From Antennarius striatus (Eukaryota > Chordata > Actinopteri > Lophiiformes > Antennariidae): a stretch of DNA of 64,000 nt. Below the pieces are notes generated by a model that ran no database searches, was not told the DNA's origin, and was given only the letters and a program-made list of their open reading frames with translations. Positions 35,201 through 52,618 of this stretch are shown piece by piece (the stretch's first letter is position 1; each line of letters starts with the position of its first letter). The stretch lies in assembly GCF_040054535.1 (NCBI RefSeq), contig NC_090798.1, positions 1,554,501 through 1,618,500 of the forward strand, given 5' to 3'. Made by a program: the position numbers and the translations under genes.

Positions 35201-36088
35201 AGACGAACCTCTCACCCCGTCATCAGGCGACTCAAGCGTCCGGCAATCACCTTGTCTATAAACGCGTGGGAGTTAATTTCTAATGGGTTTAATCATGTTT
35301 TAATATTCTCGATGAATACTGCGATTGAAGCTTAAAGGAATGGGTAGCCCACTTTTAGAATGACAACTCATATCCGCCGTCTGAGCTGAGAAATATGACA
35401 CTACTAGGTCAACACTTCCTCCGGCGCTGCACCTTGGAAACATGAACGGGGGTTTATGGGAGTCGACTAATGGTTTACTATCTGCAGGTCTATGTGGACA
35501 ACACCCTGTGTTAATAGGACAAAGCTTTTAGAAAGTGCCGATTCAGTTAATACTTAATTATAAGTTAAAAAAAAAACACAGGATATTATAGAATGCAATG
35601 ATTTGCAAATCTATTTTAAATTTAGATGAACTGAAGTCAATAAAAAAAACAAGATATTTAATAAACTGATCAATCTCATTGCTTTTTGTAAATGTTAGTT
35701 AGATAAAATGGGATGAGGCATGAAGTATCAATATTCCAGAAGGATTTTTAATTATTAACTAATTGGGATTCTTTCTCATTCGCTCATTGTCACATTTCAA
35801 CATTTATCTTTATATTGTTTTCATTTGAACTTTGCAATCGGGGGTTGTTCTTTTGGAATTTTAAGTGACAAACAGAAGTGACGGCATGTCTCACCTGAAT
35901 CCCAGGCCCAGGTGATCCACCACATTGGACAGCGAGACGTCTTTTATTTGAAAGGGCTTTCTCTTCTCCTTGAACTCGTGCGCCAGGCAGATTCTCCAGC
36001 CCTCCTTGGGAACGCCGTATCCCATCTCCTTGGAGACATATCTGCTCATGAGGTCCGCTGTGGATTTCTCACCCCAGTCTGCGCTCAT
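25938..36088 (-). CDS. gba2: Non-lysosomal glucosylceramidase (GBA2)
   Basis: Hydrolyses glucosylceramide to glucose and ceramide at the cytosolic face of ER/Golgi-type membranes (glycoside hydrolase family 116). Coding exons: 35895-36088, 31179-31270, 30992-31107, 30692-30910, 30368-30607, 30183-30273, 29949-30102, 29065-29190, 28802-28986, 28550-28654, 28259-28366, 28012-28163, 27823-27929, 27142-27284, 26945-27060, 26298-26489, 25938-26192. The sum is 864 aa; human GBA2 is about 927, longer mainly at the N-terminus. The GH116 N-domain includes [10 protein letters not shown] and [16 protein letters not shown]. The (alpha/alpha)6 domain carries the known nucleophile Glu in FNELYF and acid/base Asp in YADQTYDGW. 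The start MSADWGEK at 36088 has A at -3; the exon probably begins near 36115 after TAAG, so an upstream exon is possible. Two introns appear to use GC donors. Head-to-head with rgp1. Confidence 0.95.
28380..28491. mobile_element. Short MITE with ACAGTGTTTT / AAAACACTGT ends
   Basis: A 112-bp element in the gba2 intron between the exons at 28259-28366 and 28550-28654. The ends ACAGTGTTTTCTCCACTATAA and TTATAGAGCGGAAAAACACTGT are imperfect inverted repeats, with internal GCGCACTGGATTATAA direct repeats. The CTATAAGGCGC-type terminus belongs to a family abundant in fish genomes. It has no coding capacity. Confidence 0.6.
31352..32335 (+). mobile_element. hAT-like non-autonomous DNA transposon, copy 2, expanded by an internal 64-bp array
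   Basis: This copy begins near GTCTGTCCTCAAAGGACC and ends CTTCAGTTTGACACATGTGG, colinear with copy 3 (33602-34115) and inverted relative to copy 1. It lies in gba2 intron 1. The outermost left inverted repeat appears degraded. Its size (about 980 bp, against about 450-510 for the others) is explained by the tandem array at 31373-31950. Confidence 0.6.
31373..31950. repeat. 64-bp tandem array, about 9 near-identical units
   Basis: The motif CTACTCCTTAA recurs every 64 bases: its CCTTAA ends fall at 31436, 31500, 31564, 31628, 31692, 31756, 31820, 31884 and 31948. Each unit is itself built from degenerate AATGTAACT steps (for example AATAAATGTAACTAAATG). The units look identical by eye, so expansion seems recent. 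Copies 1 and 3 of the host element lack the array but contain a few AATGTAACT steps. Confidence 0.95.
32336..33601 (-). other. gba2 intron 1, segment between two transposon copies
   Basis: I recognise no coding exon, RNA gene or clear repeat on either strand in this part of the 4.6-kb first intron. Confidence 0.4.
33602..34115 (+). mobile_element. hAT-like non-autonomous DNA transposon, copy 3
   Basis: Starts CAAGGGTGTCAAACTTATC and ends GAGTTTGACACATGTG, so GTGTCAAACT / AGTTTGACAC form the terminal inverted repeat. About 510 bp, in gba2 intron 1, same orientation as copy 2. It contains only short runs of ATAAATGTAACT, the probable seed of the array in copy 2. No transposase is present. Confidence 0.65.
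34116..35894 (-). other. gba2 intron 1, 5' part
   Basis: No exon is recognisable. The segment at about 35560-35860 (GAATGCAATGATTTGCAAAT, then AACAAGATATTTAATAAACTG) resembles a decayed DNA-transposon family common in fish. I cannot define its ends. Confidence 0.4.
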
Positions 36089-36115
36089 TTTAGCAGGACA
36101 CCCAGGGATTGGGAC

Positions 36116-37810
36116 CTTACGGCGGTAAAGGACAAGAAAACATATAAGAATGTTTTCATTCAGTGTAAAGCAGGTGCAGTGAGTAGTGAACACATGATGT
36201 AGTGATTCTGAAATGCAAAAATAATTACCTGGAACAACAGATGAGAAAACTGTCTTTCAGAAAAAAGGTCCCAGGACTAGTAATAGATTACTGTCCACTG
36301 CAGCATTCAGTCTGTTCAGCTCCAATACAGTCATTCCCTCATTCGCTTTTCTGCAAACCGGGCTTCCGTAGTAGAGATGTCAGACCGTTTTAGACCCCAT
36401 CAGCACTGGAGTCTCGGTGGGTCCGTTTAGCCGTGGCTGGCTGGGTGGGTGGGTGAAGCCGGAGCCCAACTATTATAGCAAATACCGGTCAGGCATTCGA
36501 CTGGACACCTAAAACAAACAGAATGAAAAGATGGGAAAAGTGCGGAACACATTTATCGCCCCTGTACGTGCAGGTGGGGGGCTAATGTCGTACGAGCATC
36601 TCAGTAACTCGTTAGCTGCAGAGCCACAAACTGATAACACCACCTTCATAATTAATTATGTAACGTTAGCTAACGAAGGTCTCGCTTCGTACGCAGTTAA
36701 CTCACCATTAGTAGCGGGATGGAGACCTTTTTAAGCACTACGGAGTCAGCGTCATCCGCCTCTCACTCCGAGTCAACCCCTCCGAACCCTAAACCCTGTT
36801 TTTGCTAGCGCCGCCGTCAGTATGCAAATGAATGTCATTAGTCAGCTTTAACGTGACTCCAAACCCTACTTTTATTCTTTCAGGTATAACAAATTCTCTC
36901 GCGAGGGGTGCCTGTTTTCTTTACAGGATGCGCGGAACAAATTTACAAGCCTCTGAATGTATTTTTTACTATAAAGTTAAAAACTGACAGATTGTTGCTT
37001 GAATTTGTTGTGGTCAAATTAACAAACAAGCCTGAAGTGAATGTTGCCTGGCAGGTGTAACTCTGGAAAAAATTTCTAAAGTAGTGTAAAGCTACCGCCT
37101 GGTCTGTACCATTTGAAGTAGGAGGGGGGATTTAAATTCAACAACATTTAGTTATTCCCCTGATATAACATGGATTGGCATAGTTATAGAAAAATATCAT
37201 TTAGAAATATATAAAAATAAATTTCTACCTATTGAGTCGTGTTACTACACAAAAATAAGTGTTAAATTTAAAGGAAAACAAGTGTACACCTCCCTACCAG
37301 TTACCGTAGCAACAGTCCACATTTTATTGACTGTGCCACAAGACGACTTCTACATGGCCGACAAAAAACTATTAGTGGAACACTACATTTAAGTAATTTT
37401 TCATCAAAGCATATTTAATTCCAGTTTATTGATTTTAAACAGTCAAAAACAATTAAATTATTGAAGAAAATATATGTTTTGTTTATGTGTTATCTTTATT
37501 TTACGAACTTTAATTTCCCCGGGTTCATCATTGACTGTACAGCAACGGACGAGCACATCAAAGTATCTGTTTACTTTAGCTGTCATATTACCTGAGCACA
37601 TCAGCTATGTCTAATTTGTCTGTATTTCATTATTAAAGAAGTGAAATTTAGGTGCACTTTTGTTTGAAAAACGTCGTAATCTTGCTGCAGTAGCGTTTGA
37701 CGTCGAGGTAGGTGTTTCAGTTACCCGTGAAGTAGCCATTATTGTTATAGGACTAAAGAAGTCAAGCTAGCACACAGCGTTAGCAGTCGGATCTTTCCTT
37801 CAGTGACGTC

Positions 37811-37843
<33 letters not shown>

Positions 37844-37854
37844 TAACGTTGCAG
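36116..37854. promoter_or_regulatory. Shared gba2-rgp1 intergenic region
   Basis: The two genes diverge from this 1.7-kb interval, which should hold both promoters and non-coding first exons. The rgp1 ATG lies directly after a splice acceptor, so an untranslated exon must exist upstream. A perfect octamer ATGCAAAT is at 36822-36829 within a short GC-richer stretch (TAGCGCCGCCGTC). No coding exon is recognisable. Confidence 0.5.
37809..37842 (+). repeat. (TTG)n trinucleotide repeat
   Basis: About ten TTG units lie immediately upstream of the rgp1 start exon and appear to form most of its polypyrimidine-type acceptor tract, followed by TTTTAACGTTGCAG. Confidence 0.9.
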
Positions 37855-40800
37855 ATGATCGAGGTTGTGGCCTCCATGGCCCGGGGCCCCGTGTTTCTGG
37901 CCGGGGAGCTCATGGAGTGTCTCATAACATTCACCAACCCAATGTCCCACCTCTCTACCTCAGCCAGCAGGTAGGACTTGATCCCTTTCACCTCCTCACA
38001 CATCTCATCCATTACAATAGTTATAATCAGTAATAAACCATATTTATCCATCAAAACCTTTTTTTTTTTTTAACCTTTGCTTTGTGTCTGTGTCCCAGTG
38101 AGATGCTGGCGTGGGCCAGTGCCCAGATCCACTGCCAGTTCCACGCCAGTGAGAGCAGAGTGGCCCTACCAGCCCAGGGCAGCAAGCAGGATGTCCAGGC
38201 TGAGAGCGACACGGTGCTCATTCCGAGTAGAGGTGAGGAAAAGAAATACATGGAAATTCAAACTACTGACACTGTATTTAAATACCTAGAATCACATTTG
38301 CATAAAGTACGTAATGCACTACATTAACAGGTCAAACCACATTGAGCTAACTAAAGAACGATGTGAGAAAATGTAGGTTTAATTACTTTGTTTATCCTAT
38401 ACTTTTAATTGCATCAAATCTAAATCTTTTTTTCTACAGGTGAGCGAGGGCAATGCGTCCTGGATACTCCTCCCAAGATATTATTCTGTGACCTGTGCCT
38501 GGATCCTGGGGAGAGCAAAACCTGTACGCGTATCTAAGCAGAAACAGATTAGATCTAGTCTTTGAACAAGTGTGAAGATCTTTGTGCTCAGTTGTCTCAG
38601 TTAAAACTCACCCACTCTCCCAACAGATTCATACAGTGAGATTGTACCAGTCGATGGTCCTCCTAGCTTCCGTGGTCAATCAGTGAAGTATGTCTACAAG
38701 CTGACCATCGGTTGCCAGAGAGTCAACTCACCCATCAAACTCCTCAGAGTTCCTTTCAGAGTCCTGGTTCTGCAAGGTGAGATAGATTTAATAGTTTTTG
38801 GTGAATCAATGAAACTACAACCGTAAATGTAATGCTGGTAAAAAAAAGTTCTGATGTTGTAACATGAATTTGTAATTCTTAATCATGTTCTATCTGATTT
38901 GTAGGCATGCCGGAGCCTCTGTTTCCCCAGGATGAGGAAGTGTCCCCCTCCAATCCCTTCTTGGAGGACGAAGAGACGAGCCGCAGGGATGCTCGACCTC
39001 TGGAGAGAGCCCTGGACATGCTGATGGTCACCACTTCAAGACGCTGTCCCCGTCAGTCACATTCCAAATCTGTGTTCCTTATATTGCTTGTATTCTTAAT
39101 GTGGAGTCATTTTTGTGATGAAAACCACATTTAGCTCAATATTGAAACCTTTTATAGCACATGCTGATCGTTTAAGTGTGTTTCCTCCACCATCAGAATT
39201 AATAGTTTAATTAAATAGGTTGATCTTCACTCGGAGGTTGTTTTAAAACAGAACAGAATATTTTACAAGCGACGCAAATATTTGCAATACACCCAGCAGG
39301 TTGGTAGGTGAGTGATTAGACACCAAGCATACATAATCCAGATGGATTCCACTGCAGTGAAGTTCTGTACATCTTTAACATCAAACTTGGTTCTTAATAC
39401 CCAGACCTATATAAATCTGTCATCACTAGTATTAAAGGCTGTCAACCCTTCCCTTGTTTGGGTTTAGTTTTGAGACAGATGGATCATACATTTATGAATA
39501 CAAATAGGTAAATGTTCCAAATTAAACTTGCTAAGCTAGTTTTCCAAAGAGGGTTGGTGCAACACACACACATGCTCAGAAAATATTTCTACCATCATAT
39601 AGATTATCAACCATAAAAGATCTGTCATCCATAATAGGAAACCAGAAACACTCTGTGAACGTCTGTCAACACCGTCTCCAACACCCGAACAGTCAGGGAC
39701 TCAGTTTCCAGACTCAGAACAAACAGTTCTAACAATAATTTGAGATGATTCATAATGAAAACACGTGTTCCCTCTGATTTGTTCAGACATGTTCAACATC
39801 ACCAACATGCGTGGGAAAGTGGCCAAGTTCTGCATCTTCAAAATGGTTTACCGACTGGGCGAGGACATCATCGGCACTTTCAATTTCTCGGAGGGCGACA
39901 TTCGCTGCCTGCAGGTGGGTTCGCTGTGGGTGTGAAAGAGCGCCACTCAGAGTTCATGTGATTCACCCCCGTTCATGTCTGTCCAGTATTCAGTGAGCCT
40001 TCAGAGTGAGGAGGAGATTCAGCAGCAGTACCAGCGGCGTCCGGGGCAGACGGTGAGCGTGACGGGACACGGTCGGCACCTGGAGTCCTGCCTCCACACC
40101 GCCTCCAGCCACTTCTCCCTCCCCATCCCCCTCAACGTCACGCCGGGCTTCAGCACAGACATAGGTCAGTATGAACCAGGATGGAGATGCAAAATGTGAT
40201 GTTTTAAAGAAATCATTAAAAAAAAAAATTAACCATTGCTTGAAATTATGAGGCATCATCTTCATGTATTTAAGTAACAGATTTTGTTTTCTCTATTAAT
40301 GTATCTGCTGAGAAATATTTTAAAAAGGCCTCTTATTTCAGGACTCAGGGTTAGAGCTGCTCATTTGGGATCTATTTAATAAAAATATTAACTGTGGGTC
40401 TATTATATTAATGGTGTTGCACTGTTAAAATCCCTGATTTTAGAATATTTCACAATTATTAAAGGAAACATTTTTCCTGAACGAATATGCAAAGAAAACT
40501 GCATCTAATCTATTTCTAGAGGCAAAATCTTCTTTGGTGAATTGAGTATTTTATTTGGAACATTTTAAAGGTTATATAACCTCATACTAATACCATTCTT
40601 ATTATCCTGTATTAAAATGAAATGCTTGCTTATTTCAAACTCTGCAATCACCCATCAGACTGATCACGTTTCCCTCTTCCTGAGCAGTGATGCTGAGATG
40701 GCGCCTCCACTTTGAATTTGTCACGTCCCGGGAGCCGATGGAACCGCCCACGGTTCTGCAGAACCAACCACAGGTGACCGTGTGGACGGGGGTGGAGCAC

Positions 40801-40911
40801 GTGGACGTGGACACCTTCAGCTGGGATCTGCCAATCAAAGTCCTGCCCACCAACCCGGCGCTGGCGTCCTACATGTCCCACTTCACAGGCAGCAACAGCA
40901 TCAACATTTGA
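37855..40911 (+). CDS. rgp1: RAB6A-GEF complex partner protein 2 (RGP1)
   Basis: With RIC1 it forms the guanine nucleotide exchange factor that activates Rab6 at the Golgi for endosome-to-Golgi traffic. Coding exons: 37855-37970, 38099-38232, 38440-38523, 38627-38776, 38905-39051, 39787-39914, 39987-40164, 40688-40911. The sum is 386 aa (human about 391), all GT-AG and in frame. Near-identical blocks include [37 protein letters not shown] and [12 protein letters not shown], and the end [13 protein letters not shown] matches the family. The fold is arrestin-like beta-sandwich (family knowledge). The start [18 protein letters not shown] fits the family start, and its ATG is the first triplet after the acceptor. 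A polyadenylation signal AATAAA is at 41250-41255. Divergent from gba2 as in mammals. Confidence 0.96.
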
Positions 40912-41697
40912 GAGTTGACTGTGGGACATTTTGTGTGTGTGTGTATGTGTGTGTGTGTGTGTGTTCTTTATGGATCATGGCACTAAGGAACACATTTCAG
41001 GAACGTCAGCATTATTTTTGTGTACATGTATAGATTCCGTTTGTAAAGTTTTTGACTTATATTTTCCTTTTATTTCGTAAATCATGGACCTCAAAAACTG
41101 CAACTCGCTGTGCTTTTTATTCCCTGTATTTCACTCATGCTTGTTTATAAGTTGCATTGTTTCTTACTTTAAAGTATTTTATTTTTTAACTTCATCTCAT
41201 CTTCAGGAAAGGCCTTATTCAGATGGACATATTGCACTGCAATAAGAAAAATAAAAAGGAAAGTGTTTTTAAATTTGATAAATTGCGCGTAAGTCATTTT
41301 TATTTGGGGGGGTAAATATCCACAACAGTTACATTTATATTAATATACTTATATAGTGTATTTACTAATATATACAGTAAATAATTGGGTTAATAAAAGA
41401 AATAAAATCTTGCTAAATAAACTGTCCAGATGAGATAATCTGTATTTTTATGTTATATAATCCCTTCTGACTAATGCTGAATATAAATCGAATGTAAACA
41501 TTTAGAGAGGATAATTTTGAAAACAGTATGTACGTCAATGCTTACAATACAGCTGTAAAATTCTGCAATTTTATTTAAATATTTTTTTCACAGATGCATT
41601 TCCTTAACTGATGACAGTAATTACAGATTTTCTTGTATAAAACTGGTTATTGATTAAACAATAGTGAGTATTGGCTTCACAGGCAAACAGGTTTGTT
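40912..41697. other. rgp1 3' UTR and convergent rgp1-msmp interval
   Basis: Begins with the rgp1 3' UTR, including a TG microsatellite (40931-40962) and AATAAA at 41250-41255. The rest is AT-rich and includes TTTATT at 41570-41575, a possible msmp polyadenylation signal on the minus strand. Confidence 0.55.
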
Positions 41698-42844
41698 CTA
41701 AGCATCGAGCCGCTGCTGCAGCTGAAGCGATCCGTGGCTGGGGTCCCTCACATCGTCCCCGGGGGAGCAGGGCAGGCGGGGGTCGGCTGTCTGGACCAGG
41801 GACACCTTACAGCTCACCGGCTCCACCCGCACCTCACACCAGGCGGGGAAATCCACCGGCCGATGCACCCTGGACCGACGGCAAAGTAAAGGAAGAGAAC
41901 TTTTCTGTCACTTCAAAAAGTTTAAAATTTAAAATCAGACTGACATTTTTTTACAAAACAGAATTATTTTATGCTAGTTTGTACTTCTATATTGCTGTTC
42001 TTACCACAATATATAACAGTTTAAATTATTAATTACACCAGATATTTGGATTTAATGTGAACGTTTTGAAACCTTGAGGAAATGCAAACTACGATAGCAA
42101 AAATATTATCATGAAATTTATAGATATAGATATTCAATTCAAAAAACTTTATTTGTCCCCAAGGGGCAATTGAAAGCACATAAAGCAGCAGTATTGGTGC
42201 AAAAGACAGGATTGGTGCACAAAAAGGAAATGCAGTGTGCAAAGAGCAAAAGCCAGACTCAGTACACAGAAAACACCAACACAATAAACCGAAACGTACA
42301 ATAAATATGTACAATAAAAAGAAAATATAGATATAGATATACAATATAAAATAATCCAACTGAAAAAAGCTCAGTTTGGGAACATGTTAATGAATGACTG
42401 ACAAAGTAACATGAGTACTCTTATTTTGAAGGTGCATTTTTCCTGCTGTACTTGATTCTTAAATCTTTGGATTCAGAACTTTTAATGGAGTATTTTTCAG
42501 GCTGTTTCAGCTCCTGTCATCAAACCACACACTCGTGTGTGTACTCACGTCTCACAGCAACCGACGCCGACGGGGTGCAGACAGGTGCACTGCATGCAGG
42601 CTTTACCCATCCAGGTTTCCCCCAGCGAGTAGTGCCTCCCCTCAAACACACACAGCGCTGGGAGAATGCACGGATGTCAGAAAGTCAAATATGCATGGAA
42701 AGTCAAAAATCATACTGATATTTCAGAGCGTGAGACCTCACCTCTGGAGTCGAAGTGGCACTCCATGGGGGCAGCGAACCCCCCGCTGGTCCACAGGAGA
42801 AACCCTGCAGCTGCGAGCAGAACGTTGACCCTGGACAGCTCCAT
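41698..42844 (-). CDS. msmp: Microseminoprotein, prostate-associated (MSMP/PSMP-like)
   Basis: Small secreted protein of the beta-microseminoprotein family; the mammalian protein acts as a chemoattractant through CCR2. Exons 42742-42844, 42549-42657 and 41698-41869 give 127 aa (human 139). The N-terminus [18 protein letters not shown]...GGFAA is a signal peptide, with cleavage expected before PMECHF. The mature part has ten cysteines in the family spacing: ECHF, LCVF, ACMQCTC, GCC, WCEV, SCKV, LPC. The segment [12 protein letters not shown] is identical to human MSMP. The acidic, Asp/Pro-containing tail after LPC is variable. Its place next to rgp1 matches human 9p13.3, which supports orthology. 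Confidence 0.92.
42119..42340 (-). mobile_element. 5'-truncated LINE tail with flanking direct repeats
   Basis: In the first-read intron of msmp (between exons 2 and 3). On the minus strand the insert ends with CTTGGGGACAAATAAAG then TTTTTTGAATTGAA, the style of a teleost L2/RTE-type 3' tail. A 15-bp perfect direct repeat, TATAGATATAGATAT, flanks it (42119-42133 and 42326-42340) and looks like a target-site duplication. The duplication is microsatellite-like, so chance cannot be excluded. The family is not certain. Confidence 0.5.
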
Positions 42845-42879
42845 CCTGCTCTGGTCCCCCTTTCCCACTTCTCTGCCTC

Positions 42880-42886
42880 ATATATA
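42880..42886 (-). promoter_or_regulatory. Candidate TATA box of msmp
   Basis: On the minus strand TATATAT lies 36-42 bases upstream of the msmp ATG, which would give a very short 5' UTR. TATA promoters suit small secreted tissue-specific genes, but the element is not otherwise supported. Confidence 0.3.
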
Positions 42887-44703
42887 CATCCTGAGGGTGT
42901 GTGACCACCGTGTGGAGGTGGGGTCAGCAGGCCTTGGCTGGAGAGGGTGTCAGCAGTTGCCATCCGTTGGGGGAATGAGGGGGTGGTGGTGGTGGTTTAT
43001 GCTGAGGGGGGAGGTATGCAGAGGGGAATCTTGTATCTTGGCTCTGATTTGGGGCAGTTTGGATCTCGCCCCGCTGCGCTTCAACAGGCGTGAAACACTA
43101 AAGTGATAGAAACAATGACACATGCAATGCGGTGAGAGAGGGAAGGGAGGAGAGAGGTGAGACGGGGGGGGCAGGAGGATGGAGGTGGAGAGGAAGGGAG
43201 GGATGGAAGGATGAAAAAAAGTCTCAGAGGGTCGTTCTTATTTTACTTTTTTGTTTTTCTTGATGTATTTTGACTATGGATAACTGATTTCAGTGTTCAA
43301 CTTCTTCCCCTGAAACCTTCAGCTAACTGTAGGTGGATGTAACTTTGTGAAATCTTCATAAAGTCATATTATCAGAAGCTCAAAATGTTATCTGACTTGA
43401 TTTTCTTGCCCACCCACCCTCCGTTTATGGTTTAAATACAGAATATTCTGACATTTTAAGGTAATGATAAGGGATTAACCCGATAGCAGGTATGAATTGA
43501 ACAGTTCAGAGGTCAGTTTCCTCCTCTGATTGATTTTATTCAAATGTTTTCAGAGGAAGGTGGATGTTTTTCCATATGTTCCACCTGGGTGGTGCTGGCC
43601 CCATCCCATGCAATAATGTGATGATGACTTATCACCATTTTGTCAGTGAAAAAGGGGGGGGAGGTGAAGATTTTCCTGACCCAAAACATGAGGGTCATCA
43701 ATTCATGATGTAAAATATGTATAAACCTATTCATCATATACATGTAATTCTCTGATATCACAAACATATCTTACTTATAATAAGATGTCACTGATAACAA
43801 AATACTTTTCAATAGTCTGCAGGCTGAAAGGAACATTTTTGTCTTTATAGTCGTTTTAGGAAGACTCTTTTAACAGCAATAATTTGGAAATACAAATTAA
43901 AAACAATCACAAACATGTCAAATTTTAATTTAGTCAGTCACACAGTAGAAAAGTATTTATGGCTCTATTTTCCAAAATAATGCTTTTTCAAAAATGTACT
44001 GAACAGATATGTAGTAGGTGTTTTTATTATTTGTAACTATAAAAGTAAGGAGTTAAATTGATTATCCAGACAAAAATATTCAGCTTCAAATTGATTTCGA
44101 AATGAGCATGGGCAACATCGATCAAGAACAGTTGGTTTTACAATTTTATGTAAAATTTTAAACTTAACAGAATAAATCATGTATTTCTCTTGGTAAACAA
44201 ATTAAAAATACTTACCGAGGTCCCGTGATGTTTCCTAAATCCATGTACTGTCCCTTTAAAAACGACCCTTTAAACCCCTCCTCTTTTCTACTTCCGCCTT
44301 GTCCCTTTCAAGCATGATAAATCGGCACAGGATTCACCGATCGCCTTCAGTTTTTGTCACGTGAAAATCATCGACGATTGATTATGTTTCCTGTGAGTAT
44401 ATTCCGGTCGATTTTGTGTTATTGTGAAGCTATCCAGAACACAAACTCATGTTTGTCGGGACAGCTATAAAAATAATGCCTCTACCGTGAATACAGTCAC
44501 ACAAAAGTTGTGTTTACAGACTTGCGGAGGGACTGGTGACACGGCTGTCCGTGTGGTAGCGGTTTAATCGGGGCTTCTTGGGGTTGTTACGCCGAGCCGA
44601 GGCCGCAAACACAACCGCCCGCAGAGTCTCACGCAGCCGTCCGCGGGTTTCATGGTGACGCCGCCAGGATTTTGGCTCCAAATCAACGTTTTCCCGGCGG
44701 AAA
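42887..44703. other. msmp-pik3c3 head-to-head intergenic region
   Basis: No coding sequence is recognisable. The right end (about 44290-44703) is richer in CpG and should contain the pik3c3 promoter and 5' UTR. The left part has G-rich runs near 42960-43220. Confidence 0.5.
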
Positions 44704-51021
<6,318 letters not shown>

Positions 51022-51073
51022 ACTGAGACGGACCGGATCAGAGCATCTGCAGCAGGAACACGGGATTGACGCT

Positions 51074-51104
<31 letters not shown>

Positions 51105-52618
51105 AGTGTGTGAGTGTGTGTTTAGGCGTGTGATAGAGATTAAAGCCCAATGACACTGTTAAAATGTCCAAGAATGCACTGCCAACCTTTACTGCAAGAC
51201 GGCTGAACAAGGGCGCAGGTCTTTGTTGGCTCATGTATATATAATGTAAATGAATTGAATGAATTAATTGTAATGCCAAATAAAGATTCTTCATACAACT
51301 TTTTGTCCTTTGCTCCTTTTTTTTTTTCTTCTATTTTTATTCTTTAGCTCCAGTATTTTTGTGTATTTTTCATTATTTTAGCCCAGAAACGCGCTGCTAT
51401 GCAGCGTTTATGATGCGCAGCGCGTTTCCTAATTGAGCGGCGCTGAACATCTGTGGACGGGCAAACCGGCCACGCTGGGGGCAGAAACATGCCGAACCCC
51501 CCAGAGGGACGATGAGTCACAGAAAGTGACTCAGCATTTCCTGCCAGATTTAGATAGACATAAAAATCTTTAAACTGTTTCATTCAGATCTTTGATTTTA
51601 TGACATTAAAAATAGTTGAAGGCATAAATCAGCTTCATTTTAACTGAAACATCTGCAGTCGTTCACACAGATGGAGATCTAACACCAAATAGGAGTTTTA
51701 TTTTGAAAGTGTTCAGATTTTAACGTCCCACTTTTGGCTTTGGCTGAAGTTTTATGGTTTTAGAAAAGAATGGACCTACGATCAAGTTGATTGTGTATTT
51801 AATGTTTATTATCAGCTTCAGATTGAAGTGAAACATTGGAATAAAAGTCTTCCTCCTCCTCATTGATATGATCTTTGTATTCTAAGCACATCTTCTGATC
51901 ATGATGTCACCTGAATAACAAACTGAAGGATATTTTCGGGCAAATTTACAGCAAATAGCAGAAATTTACAATAATAGAAAAGCCTCATGTGTGGCCTGCC
52001 CCCCCCCCCCCTCCTCCTCGGGTGTTGTGTAGTCAGGTGCTCCTCCTCACCAGCCAGCTTCTGGCGTCTCTGATCCATCGTCGTAGCCGTAGACACGAGT
52101 TGTGCTTGGAGCTCCGGACCGACCCCCACGGGGTCCCTGTTGACTCTGGAGAAGACGGGAAAGGAAACAAACAACCCTGGACAGCCAAGACTCCCCCACG
52201 GCTCCCCAATGTTGCAGAAAGAATGCAACACCAGCAAAGCAGCGGGAGGCGTCGGGATGAGTCTTTAGGGGGCAACTGTGAGTCAGACGCGAAGGCCCGG
52301 TGGGGGATCGGACCTTGGCATCCCTTAAGAACCGCAACCAGATTTAGATTCTTCCCTGAATCAGTGGTACTCTAGCTCGTCTCAGCATCCAGAGGAATGT
52401 GCTGCTATGTTTAGAACCAGTTGTGTCGCGTTTCTATCACCTGATCATCACATGGACACGTCGCCCAGTCCAGACACGAAGGTCTACTGGCCAACCCGTC
52501 ACTCACGAGGTGAGACCTGCCTAGTCGGTGATGCAGAACCAAGCTCACGCCTATCTTTATCAAGAAAAACCCAACTTTATCAAGTAAAACCCAACATGTT
52601 GATGTCTTTCTTGGTCTA
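51022..52618. other. Convergent interval: pik3c3 3' UTR and receptor 3' flank
   Basis: The pik3c3 3' UTR, with a TG tract at 51077-51105, ends near AATAAA at 51279-51284. The remainder shows no recognisable coding exon and probably includes the 3' UTR of the receptor gene on the minus strand. Confidence 0.5.
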
